From Cyclobacteriaceae bacterium YHN15 (GTDB lineage Bacteria; Bacteroidota; Bacteroidia; Cytophagales; Cyclobacteriaceae), in the NCBI GenBank assembly GCA_003797895.1, contig RKQB01000004.1:248001-312000 (forward strand): a stretch of DNA of 64,000 bases. The letters run 5' to 3'. The notes beneath the pieces are model-generated. The model saw only the letters and a program-made list of their open reading frames with translations. It was not told where the DNA came from and did no database searches. The position numbers and the translations under genes are program-made. Positions 11,201 through 18,001 of the stretch are shown in pieces; position 1 is the stretch's first letter, and each line of letters begins with the position of its first letter.

Positions 11201-12103
11201 CCATTCTTCAGTCAGCACCACATCGTTCATTTGACCGGTATACATGACCAATCGGTGCCTGATGATTTCGGTTTTACCTTTCTCTATGTTCCAGTCCCCA
11301 TCTCTGGTAAATGCAGGTCCCAACCCGAGCTGACTGTCAACCCTCCATTTATTGGGATAACCCCTGTTTTCAGGATGGTCAAAAACGGCAATATTGGCCA
11401 TATCATCCCTTCCTTCCACCTGCATGGCCACATTGATCCACATGGATGCCTGACCTTCTGCATTTTCATTTCTTTGCCGTGCGGCATTAAGGATTTCCCC
11501 GTTAATGCCTTCCTTCCAAGGCATTCTCACAAACAAACTGCCGTAATCATATTTACCTATAGTAATGTCGGTTTTAGCTTCCCCTTTCCATTCCAGATCT
11601 AAGTAGTATTTCCCATTTACCTCCTTCATGGACCAGTTTTGGGTTTCTTCCATCACCACTACTCCATTTTCACCCATCAGTTGGTAGATGGTTTGCCACT
11701 TGACTGTTTCCCCCTCTTTTTCAACAACGTTTAAAGCCACCTTTTTCCAATAATCACCCTGGGGATTATGAAAATAATCCCTTCCATTTACTTGGGTAAA
11801 TCCCCAGTACAATCCGGTTTGGTGTTTATGGTGTCCTGGACTGAATTCGGTGAGAACACCTTTTCCATCGGGTGCTATAATGGGGTGTATGTAAGGTCTG
11901 AAATCCTCTTTGGCATTTTGAACCAGTATAGGATCAGATTCTCCATTTCTTACAATTGAAATTATTCCTTGATCCTTATTTTCAAGGATAAGTAGTGAAA
12001 TTGGAACAACTATTTCTGAAGAACTCTTTGTGGATGGTTTACAGCTGAAAAAAACACAATAAACAGATGTTAAAATCAATAGTGGGATATTGAAATTTTT
12101 CAT
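8276..12103 (-). CDS. DUF6807 / membrane-bound dehydrogenase / HEAT / cytochrome c fusion lipoprotein
   Basis: The protein has 1275 aa, with an N-terminal lipobox ending VFFSC. Four parts can be read in order. Residues about 30-330 are a DUF6807 (PmoA-like) domain (SPGHHKHQTGLYWG). Residues about 335-760 are a PVC-type membrane-bound dehydrogenase beta-propeller (HWGPDGWLYG, GFSNPWGIDYD). Residues about 770-1110 are alpha-helical HEAT-like repeats. A C-terminal cytochrome c domain carries the heme motif C1152-G-S-C-H1156 and a later MMPPGLF axial Met candidate. It is expected to be an outer-membrane or periplasmic sugar-oxidising electron-transfer protein. The DUF6807 part at the front is unusual. 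It converges on the esterase gene with a 4-nt overlap. Confidence 0.88.
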   Translation of the reverse strand: MKNFNIPLLILTSVYCVFFSCKPSTKSSSEIVVPISLLILENKDQGIISIVRNGESDPILVQNAKEDFRPYIHPIIAPDGKGVLTEFSPGHHKHQTGLYWGFTQVNGRDYFHNPQGDYWKKVALNVVEKEGETVKWQTIYQLMGENGVVVMEETQNWSMKEVNGKYYLDLEWKGEAKTDITIGKYDYGSLFVRMPWKEGINGEILNAARQRNENAEGQASMWINVAMQVEGRDDMANIAVFDHPENRGYPNKWRVDSQLGLGPAFTRDGDWNIEKGKTEIIRHRLVMYTGQMNDVVLTEEWGDFTGRYGMYGTTELWRLAQEEGRKAKFLNPQEAVEAMTIKKGFKVNVWAGEPMMTQPMAFCWDDRGRLWIAENKDYESRGHGFSNAGDSRILILEDTNGDGVADSQKVFLEGLAFPAAIAVGFDGLYLGAPPNLLFVPDRDGDDKADVEDIEILLTGWGIRDRHETLNSLHWGPDGWLYGLQGFATPSKIRKPSGDKKLYYHNDPFPEDLLEADGVDINGGVWRYHPIKDRFEVVAHGFSNPWGIDYDAKGQLLMTACVIPHLWHVVPGGIYHRQGGQHFNPYVYEDIKTIADHSHRSAHGGARVYQSDAFPKEEHGRIFMANIHEHAVLSDILIPKGSGYQGKHGDDFLMANNAQWVGFSMEIGPDGGLYVLDWHDADICGQEVLNEETGRIFRIMPENSLAEDFPGRYKDLNKMSDNQLVTLQKSPSDWHARRARGILQKRAAQGKLQNSTIEELKKIFDLEKNPDWRLKAMWSLHQLNGLSESELIKALNDRDPYVRSWAIQFLCEDNRPSAQALAKFQKMAQDDNSPVVRLYLAAALQRIPSKENFLIASKLLQHQEDANDHNLPKVIWYGIEPLFAENVNQFLDLSTKSKIPMVTQYIARRAVDGDELEKLVAQIGKGGPNTELLLMGMMSGMEGRTDLSTPKNWKTVSESLQKSNPKVKTLTEEMSGLFGDTEATQKAFVTLRNKNAPLEERQKALKMLTAQQRKELPEDLFQLIQETALRKEVIQSVAAFDNEALGKLLIDNYSKFSAEEKLESVQTLSSRSRYGNLLTKEIKEKRIPKSDVPPNVARQLLRVVGSGFIEVWGPIETVAKDEAAYEKYRGILTPSALSNGNLIAGKAVFQKSCGSCHKMYGEGGDMGPDLTGSNRTDVDYILLNVLEPSAEIQDDYKMVVINTLDGRTYSGNIISENQRQITLRVVGQDPVLINKSSIQSKDITDVSMMPPGLFENLSEKEIVDLMAYLKTNKRID

Positions 12104-12242
12104 TTTGGGTTATTTGGGTAGGTTTGATTAGGATAATTGTGAATCAATTAATGAAATAGAATTCAACACATTAATATAAGAATATAAGATGGATTTCTAT
12201 TTTTAAATTATTTATGGGTCATAAAAAAGTAATTCCATTCTT

Positions 12243-12250
12243 TATCTTTG
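12243..12250 (+). promoter_or_regulatory. Putative Bacteroidota -7 promoter box
   Basis: TATCTTTG fits the Bacteroidota sigma-A -7 consensus TAnnTTTG and lies 33 nt before the aminotransferase start. No clear -33 TTG is visible upstream. Confidence 0.4.
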
Positions 12251-12282
12251 GTAGTGGAAATCATTTTTAAAAACAAATCAAC

Positions 12283-13434
12283 TTGAAAAATCAAAAACAT
12301 CTTTTCCAATTGCCTTCTGATATCCACTATCTGAATGGAGCTTACATGTCTCCCTTACTCAAATCAGTGGAAGAAGTGGGTATAGCAGCACTCATTCAAA
12401 AGAGGAATCCAACCAACATCAGCCCTGCTGATTTTTTCAGTTTGGCGGAAGTTGCAAAATCAAATTTCGGAAAACTTGTAAATTGTCCTTCCACTCAAGT
12501 GGCCATAATTCCTGCAGCTTCCTACGGAATGGCTACTGCCATCCAAAACCTCCCAAAAGATCATGGGGGTCATGTATTGGTTGTTTCAGATGAATTCCCC
12601 AGTGGTTATTATACCATTGAAAAATGGTGTCGTGAGAATGGGAAAAACCTTAAAGTCATAGAAGTACCCAAGGCTTTGGAAAATAGGGGGAAAATTTGGA
12701 ACAGTAAGATTTTATCCCATATCAATGAAGACACTTGCGCCGTGGTCATGTCTTCCATACATTGGACAAATGGAACCTTATTTCAGTTAAAAGAAATAGG
12801 TGAAAAGTGTAAAGCAAACCAGGCTTTATTTATTGTAGACGGGACACAGTCGGTAGGAGCCATGCCTATTGATGTTATGGATTATCAGATAGATGCTTTG
12901 GTATGTGCCGGATATAAGTGGCTAATGGGTCCGTATTCAATTGGAATGGCCTATTATTCGGCGTCTTTTAACGAAGGGAACCCTTTGGAAGAAAGCTGGA
13001 TGAATAGGTCCAATGCACAAAATTTTTCTGCCTTGACACAATATGTGGATGATTATACTCCCGGAGCAGGAAGGTACAATGTTGGTGAATTCAGTAATTT
13101 CACACTTTTGCCGATGCTCAACGCGGCTATTGTTCAGATTTTAAAATGGGATCCAGCCAATATCCAAGCCTACTGTCATCAACTTTCAGAACCTCTGATA
13201 AAGTTTTTGAAGGAAAATGGGTTTTGGTTAGAAGAGGAGGAATTCAGGGCCAAACACTTATTTGGAGTTTTATTGCCTGTTAACATTCACCAAGAAAAGT
13301 TATTGAAAAAACTTCAGGAAAGAAAAATCTTTGTTTCGGTAAGGGGAAAGGCGATTCGGGTTTCTTTCCATTTATACAATACTGAGGAGGATATCCAAGT
13401 TTTAATAGATACCCTGGAAGAATTTGTAAAATAA
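12283..13434 (+). CDS. Class V aminotransferase family PLP enzyme
   Basis: The start is TTG at 12283 (MKNQKHLFQLP). An in-frame stop lies at 12268, and the next Met (residue 22) would cut into the conserved HYLNGAYMSP region, so TTG is preferred. The protein has 383 aa. PLP features are VDGTQSVGAMPIDV (cofactor Asp) and CAGYKWLMGPY, with Lys212 as the Schiff-base lysine. It is closest in style to the isopenicillin-N-epimerase/kynureninase/NifS-like group. No iron-sulfur assembly genes lie nearby, so cysteine desulfurase is not implied and the substrate is open. Confidence 0.88.
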   Translation: MKNQKHLFQLPSDIHYLNGAYMSPLLKSVEEVGIAALIQKRNPTNISPADFFSLAEVAKSNFGKLVNCPSTQVAIIPAASYGMATAIQNLPKDHGGHVLVVSDEFPSGYYTIEKWCRENGKNLKVIEVPKALENRGKIWNSKILSHINEDTCAVVMSSIHWTNGTLFQLKEIGEKCKANQALFIVDGTQSVGAMPIDVMDYQIDALVCAGYKWLMGPYSIGMAYYSASFNEGNPLEESWMNRSNAQNFSALTQYVDDYTPGAGRYNVGEFSNFTLLPMLNAAIVQILKWDPANIQAYCHQLSEPLIKFLKENGFWLEEEEFRAKHLFGVLLPVNIHQEKLLKKLQERKIFVSVRGKAIRVSFHLYNTEEDIQVLIDTLEEFVK

Positions 13435-13520
13435 TGTTTGGAATGTAGGGTTTTTGAAACTAAAATGCACTTTATCAAAATAAGCTTTATTTTTTTTATT
13501 GTATCCTGAAAGTATTTAAT

Positions 13521-14120
13521 ATGGTCTTTAAAACTTATGGCATTCTTATGATTGGGTTGTTGTTAGTTTTGGGTTCAAATTCTACATTGGCTCAAGAGGA
13601 ACAATCATTCAAGAAGATTTATGCAGGTTTGGAAATGGGGGCTGGGTGGTTGGATTTTACAAGTAATCAATTGAATGAAGGTCGCACAGCAAGGTTTGCA
13701 CTAGGGCTTTATGGTGGCTATAAACCTAACAGATGGTTGAGGTTAGGCATCAATCTTAATGGTTGGCTGATTCAGCCCTACAATCAATTTTACTTTTTTT
13801 ATTTCGGGGATGAAGGGATCAGTATTTCTAATATCTACGGGCAAATACAAGCTTTTCCAATAAAAAAGCTACCGTTTTTTCTGAACTTTCAAGGAGGAAG
13901 TTCAAAATATGTGAACTTAAATACTGATGGTCATAATGCAAAGGGTATGGGAGGTAAACTGGGAATAGGTTATGATTTTCCAACTTTTGAAAATTTAGGC
14001 TTTTCGTTAAATGCTAATTGGGGTTTTGGAAGTTTTGGAGATTTTAAAAGTCAGAATATCTCTATCACTGACCAAAAGTATAATGTTTTTGAAATTTTGC
14101 TCGGATTTTCCTTTCGTTAG
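13521..14120 (+). CDS. Small exported outer-membrane beta-barrel-like protein
   Basis: The protein has 199 aa. A signal peptide ends near residue 25 (SNSTLAQE). The rest alternates polar and aromatic residues with repeated Gly-rich strands and ends FEILLGFSFR, a terminal aromatic typical of outer-membrane barrels. It resembles the OmpW/porin-like small barrel class in general shape only; I recognise no specific family. It starts 86 nt after the aminotransferase, in the same direction. Confidence 0.7.
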   Translation: MVFKTYGILMIGLLLVLGSNSTLAQEEQSFKKIYAGLEMGAGWLDFTSNQLNEGRTARFALGLYGGYKPNRWLRLGINLNGWLIQPYNQFYFFYFGDEGISISNIYGQIQAFPIKKLPFFLNFQGGSSKYVNLNTDGHNAKGMGGKLGIGYDFPTFENLGFSLNANWGFGSFGDFKSQNISITDQKYNVFEILLGFSFR

Positions 14121-14305
14121 CCATTTTACCATAAATGATTACCTATAAAACCTTCTGTTTTGATTAAAATTTATGAAAATTGTGATATTAGAGAAATAGC
14201 TATCAATATCAAACAACCAAAATTTCTTAAATGAATAGAATTGGAATAAAATATTATTGCTGGGATTGAGGGGGATAGAATTATTTGAAAAAGAAATCCT
14301 TTTTT

Positions 14306-14947
14306 TTACCATACCCACCATGGGGCAATATCCAAGTCCCCATAAAGCCAGAAATCAAAAAATGCATGGGCTATGACTGCAGGCCATAAAGAACCTGACC
14401 AATACCTGCTCAGTCCTAGCAAAATGCCGACTGCAAAAGTGACACCAAACAAGTGAGTCAAGGATATATCGATGGACTGTTCTTGATTCACAAACAAGAA
14501 TGCTTTATACCCGGAATGCCCCAAAGCCGCGAAGATGACGGCGAATTTTGAATCTAATACAGCGGCGGCACCTTGTACATACCCCCTAAATACAATCTCT
14601 TCGATGATCCCAATAAGGACAGCAACATATACAAACTGGCCAATCTGCACGGGAATAAGTGCCAGTCCGCTGGTATGTCTGGCAAATGTGGAAAGGAGTA
14701 GCGACATGAGAACTGTACCTAGCATATACCAACCCAGATTTTTCCGCCATATCCAAAGATTCGGGTGAAAGGTCCCCTCAGGAATTTTCAATTGAAGATT
14801 TCCAATCAAAAAAGCGGCCCCCACCAAACTAATCATGGAGAGGATTTTCTCCGGAAAAGGAAGCGGAGACGTCCAAGCAAAAATCCAAAGGAGGAGAATT
14901 AACGCTCCGGACTTGATCAGAAGTTGCTGTCCCTTTTCAAGCCTCAT
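14306..14947 (-). CDS. CPBP-family intramembrane glutamic protease (possible sortase-like enzyme)
   Basis: The protein has 213 aa with about six or seven transmembrane segments. All CPBP/Abi signature motifs are present: E116-E117-I-V-F-R121-G (motif 1, catalytic Glu), ALGH144SGYK (motif 2) and AH194AFFD198FW (motif 3). The family includes Rce1-type prenyl endopeptidases, bacteriocin immunity proteins and the myxosortases, which process Cys-containing C-terminal signals. The start lies 11 nt inside the end of the upstream lipoprotein gene, giving translational coupling with two paralogous lipoproteins that have Cys/TM/basic C-termini. A processing role on those neighbours is my inference. Confidence 0.92.
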   Translation of the reverse strand: MRLEKGQQLLIKSGALILLLWIFAWTSPLPFPEKILSMISLVGAAFLIGNLQLKIPEGTFHPNLWIWRKNLGWYMLGTVLMSLLLSTFARHTSGLALIPVQIGQFVYVAVLIGIIEEIVFRGYVQGAAAVLDSKFAVIFAALGHSGYKAFLFVNQEQSIDISLTHLFGVTFAVGILLGLSRYWSGSLWPAVIAHAFFDFWLYGDLDIAPWWVW

Positions 14948-16337
14948 TTTTCCCCAAACGTATCCTAAAGAATGATCTCTGAATCAAAAATGCCAATAGC
15001 GACAAGGGCAGCATGAGCAGCAGCCACCCCGAACCCAGGCAAAACCCTGAATTCGCAGAAATGATGGTATTGGGCAATGCTTTTCGCAAAGCTACGGATC
15101 TGAGCGATTCGTCGAGATAATCCTCCGGCATTGACAGGTATTTCAGATGCGGCATTTGCATGATGACCGAGTCTATACCTGGTGGTTCTTCTTGAACGAG
15201 GAGATATTCCAATTGATTAAAATCCTTAATGGCCGAAAGATTCGCGATCACCGATTCTTCATTGAGTTGGGCTAGGTTGAACAACTTCAATCCAGGCTGT
15301 GTTTCGACCAGTTGTTTTAGATCAATCCCCAAAGAATCTCCTCCATAATAAATAGTGAGCCAACTCAGTTCAAGATCTTTTAAATTGGTGAAGTTAGGGT
15401 ACTTGACCATGGAGTAATTCAAATTTTCCAATCTTGGATGACGTCTACCGAAATCGTAGGGGAATGGAGACATAGTGAAAAAGGTCAACTTCTTCAGGTT
15501 GTTCAGTACGTGGATCTCTGTTCCCATCCCAAAACAAATCAGATTTTCCAGTTGCTGGTTTTGGGAAAAAAAGTCATAATTCAAGAAGTATTCATCCTCA
15601 GGGGCAATCCTCATTGATTTGACCTGTGGAAGTGATGGAAGTACTCCTTCCTTAATATGATCGGGTAAGCCATCTAAACTTAGAAATTCCAATGTCTTTA
15701 TTGCCCTTAATATGCCGAAGTCCAGTGAATCGGGAAGCCCTTTAACGCTTAAGTAATGTGGCTGAAATTCTGTAAAAAGCCATCTAAGATCTTCATTAAC
15801 GTCATTAGAGGTTTCGTACCCATAATCGAATATGTCGGTTTGAATGTCGACTTCGGTTTTATATGCTTTTACTTTTTCAAGAATTTCCCTTTCGTTTGAT
15901 TCAAATGGAAGATCAATATTTATAATCTTCAGATTAGTTAAATCAAGCTTTTCAAAATTTGAGAGAGAATCATAGGGCGATGAAAATGCCCGAATATTCA
16001 GGGCCCAAATTTCATTATTCACCGATAAACCACCTTCAAACCTGATTTTCAAGGTATCCGGAAAATCATCCCGGAAAACCAAATCATAAGTTTCATCAAT
16101 ATTAATCAGGTCACCATCCTGCACGGGTATTTGGATACATTGAAGACTGTCAACTGTTCCAGTAAAATGGATCAATCCAGGCAGGTTGATATCAATCTGC
16201 CAGCTATCCATCTGCTGAATCGTAAGTAGTTTGATCGGCTTTTCGGGCTTTTCCGCACAGCCGCCTACTAACCAGAAGGACAGAAGGACAAAAACGTAAA
16301 AAATCGAAGATAAACGTCGCTTTGGATGCATGTGCAT
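14937..16337 (-). CDS. Leucine-rich-like lipoprotein B with C-terminal Cys/TM/basic tail
   Basis: The protein has 466 aa. The lipobox LVGGC puts the lipidated Cys at residue 27, and the mature start is AEKPEKPIKLLTIQ. The middle (about 180-410) is an irregular leucine-rich-like array. The end is striking: SGFCLGSGW (Cys433), a hydrophobic stretch at about 438-452, then QRSFFRIRLGK. This tripartite tail looks like a sorting or processing signal rather than a globular end. It is a paralog of the upstream gene, with nearly the same tail. It is followed by a CPBP protease gene that overlaps by 11 nt. Met3 is an alternative start. Confidence 0.85.
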   Translation of the reverse strand: MHMHPKRRLSSIFYVFVLLSFWLVGGCAEKPEKPIKLLTIQQMDSWQIDINLPGLIHFTGTVDSLQCIQIPVQDGDLINIDETYDLVFRDDFPDTLKIRFEGGLSVNNEIWALNIRAFSSPYDSLSNFEKLDLTNLKIINIDLPFESNEREILEKVKAYKTEVDIQTDIFDYGYETSNDVNEDLRWLFTEFQPHYLSVKGLPDSLDFGILRAIKTLEFLSLDGLPDHIKEGVLPSLPQVKSMRIAPEDEYFLNYDFFSQNQQLENLICFGMGTEIHVLNNLKKLTFFTMSPFPYDFGRRHPRLENLNYSMVKYPNFTNLKDLELSWLTIYYGGDSLGIDLKQLVETQPGLKLFNLAQLNEESVIANLSAIKDFNQLEYLLVQEEPPGIDSVIMQMPHLKYLSMPEDYLDESLRSVALRKALPNTIISANSGFCLGSGWLLLMLPLSLLAFLIQRSFFRIRLGKNEA

Positions 16338-16422
16338 TGCTATTTATTTGAAAGGAAGATACAGATTGAGCAGAAGAAAAACAATCCTAATCAGCGGGAT
16401 GTCTGACAATTGTGTTGGCCTT

Positions 16423-17802
16423 TCAATGATCAGATTTCCCCAAACTTATCTTAAATAATGATCTCTGAATCAAAAAAGCCAATAGCGACAAAGGCAACAG
16501 GACCAACAACCATCCTGAACCCAGGCAAAATCCTGAATTCGAAGAAATGATGGTATTGGGCAATGCTTTTCTCATTGCCTCCAAGTTGAGGGAATTCTCC
16601 AAATAATCTTCTGGCATTGACAGGTATTTCAGATGCGGCATTTGCATGATGACCGAGTCTATACCGAATGTTTCCTCTTGAATTAGGAGGAACTCCAACT
16701 CGGAGAAATTCTTCAATGCAGATTGGTTTGCCAACCGGGATCTGAAGCCATCTTGCGAGATACTCAACAGCTTCAATTGAGGGTGTATTTCTACTAATTC
16801 TTCCAAATCCAAGCCCAAGGAATCACCGAAATATTGAAAAGAGAACCATTTCAATTTTTCCAAGCCTTTTAAGTGACTGAAATCACTGATCCAGGTCGAT
16901 GGCAAATCCAATCTCTCGAGGTTGGGATGCCTCTTTGCAAAGTCGTAATAGGGAGGGAAATATTCTGACGGAACAATTATGGATAGTTCTTTAAGATTTT
17001 TCAAAACATGGATTTCAGCTCCGACAATGTACACGGCAATAAGTCTTTCCAATTGTTTGTTATTGTAGAAAAAATCAAAATTCAAAGGTTCTTCAGCACC
17101 TAATGACAAAGATTTGATTTGTGGAAGCGGTGGAAGGATGCCAGTCTGTAAGGATATAGGAATATTTCCGAGGCCTAAAAAATCCAAGGTCTTTATTGAC
17201 CTTATAACATCAAAGTCTAGTGAATCGGGTACTTGATCGAAGAAAAGAGTACTAATCTGGAAATTTGCCGCAAGCCATTTGAGGTCTTCATTGAATAAAC
17301 CGAGTGTGTCTTTATTGGTGATTACAATATCTATTTGATGTTGATTTCCTTTGATATTCCCAAGGAAATTTTTCTGCGTGATGTCCATAGGAAAAACAAG
17401 CCCTACGTTCCTTAAGTGGTTGAAATCAAAATCACGGATACTATCCAAAAAAATTGACCTGTTTTGCGATTCCGAAAAATCTATTCCCCAAAGCTCCCCA
17501 TTAACAAGCAACATCGAATCTTGAGGGTCGACGCTAATACTATCAGGAAAGCCCTCCCATAAACTAAAGCTAAAACCATCACCAAAGATCAGGTCATCAT
17601 CCTTAACAGGTATATGGACAAAACCTGTGCTGTCGGTAGCCTTAAAATTCCGCCATAGAAATTTGGAACTGGAGACTTCAGAAGCTTGAATGGCCAGTAG
17701 CCTGATCGGCTTTTCTGCCGGTTTTGTACAGCCTGAAATCAGCGAGAAAAGCATAACTAGACATACGTATAGTGCAGCAGATAATCCTATCTTATTTTGC
17801 AT
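16423..17802 (-). CDS. Leucine-rich-like lipoprotein A with C-terminal Cys/TM/basic tail (paralog)
   Basis: This is the first gene of the three-gene operon, 459 aa. The lipobox LISGC gives lipid-Cys25, followed by TKPAEKPIRLLAIQ, matching the paralog at 14937-16337. Irregular leucine-rich-like repeats fill about 180-400. The C-terminus is SGFCLGSGW (Cys426), a TM stretch at 431-445, and QRSLFKISLGK. The two paralogs differ widely in the N-terminal and central regions but are almost identical from LKYLSMPEDYL onward, which points to selection or gene conversion on the tail. The function is unknown. Confidence 0.85.
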   Translation of the reverse strand: MQNKIGLSAALYVCLVMLFSLISGCTKPAEKPIRLLAIQASEVSSSKFLWRNFKATDSTGFVHIPVKDDDLIFGDGFSFSLWEGFPDSISVDPQDSMLLVNGELWGIDFSESQNRSIFLDSIRDFDFNHLRNVGLVFPMDITQKNFLGNIKGNQHQIDIVITNKDTLGLFNEDLKWLAANFQISTLFFDQVPDSLDFDVIRSIKTLDFLGLGNIPISLQTGILPPLPQIKSLSLGAEEPLNFDFFYNNKQLERLIAVYIVGAEIHVLKNLKELSIIVPSEYFPPYYDFAKRHPNLERLDLPSTWISDFSHLKGLEKLKWFSFQYFGDSLGLDLEELVEIHPQLKLLSISQDGFRSRLANQSALKNFSELEFLLIQEETFGIDSVIMQMPHLKYLSMPEDYLENSLNLEAMRKALPNTIISSNSGFCLGSGWLLVLLPLSLLAFLIQRSLFKISLGKSDH

Positions 17803-18001
17803 TTTCTTCTCTATTTAAATGAAAGGAAGATAATGAAAAAAACCTGGTTATTTTAACAAAAATCAGGGGATCTGTACCAAGTTGATTCATTGGGAAAAAC
17901 GCTTGATCCGTTTATCCTTCAGTAAGAGATGGCCATCAAAGCTTTTTTCATTATCAGCTTGAATTTTGTACCTTTCTGACTTTATAAACCATCTTTCGAG
18001 C

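Noticed and set aside
10880..11602. 240-codon open frame antisense to the DUF6807 fusion gene
   Set aside because: It is a shadow of the 1275-residue gene, whose domains are unmistakable; the antisense product has no family features.
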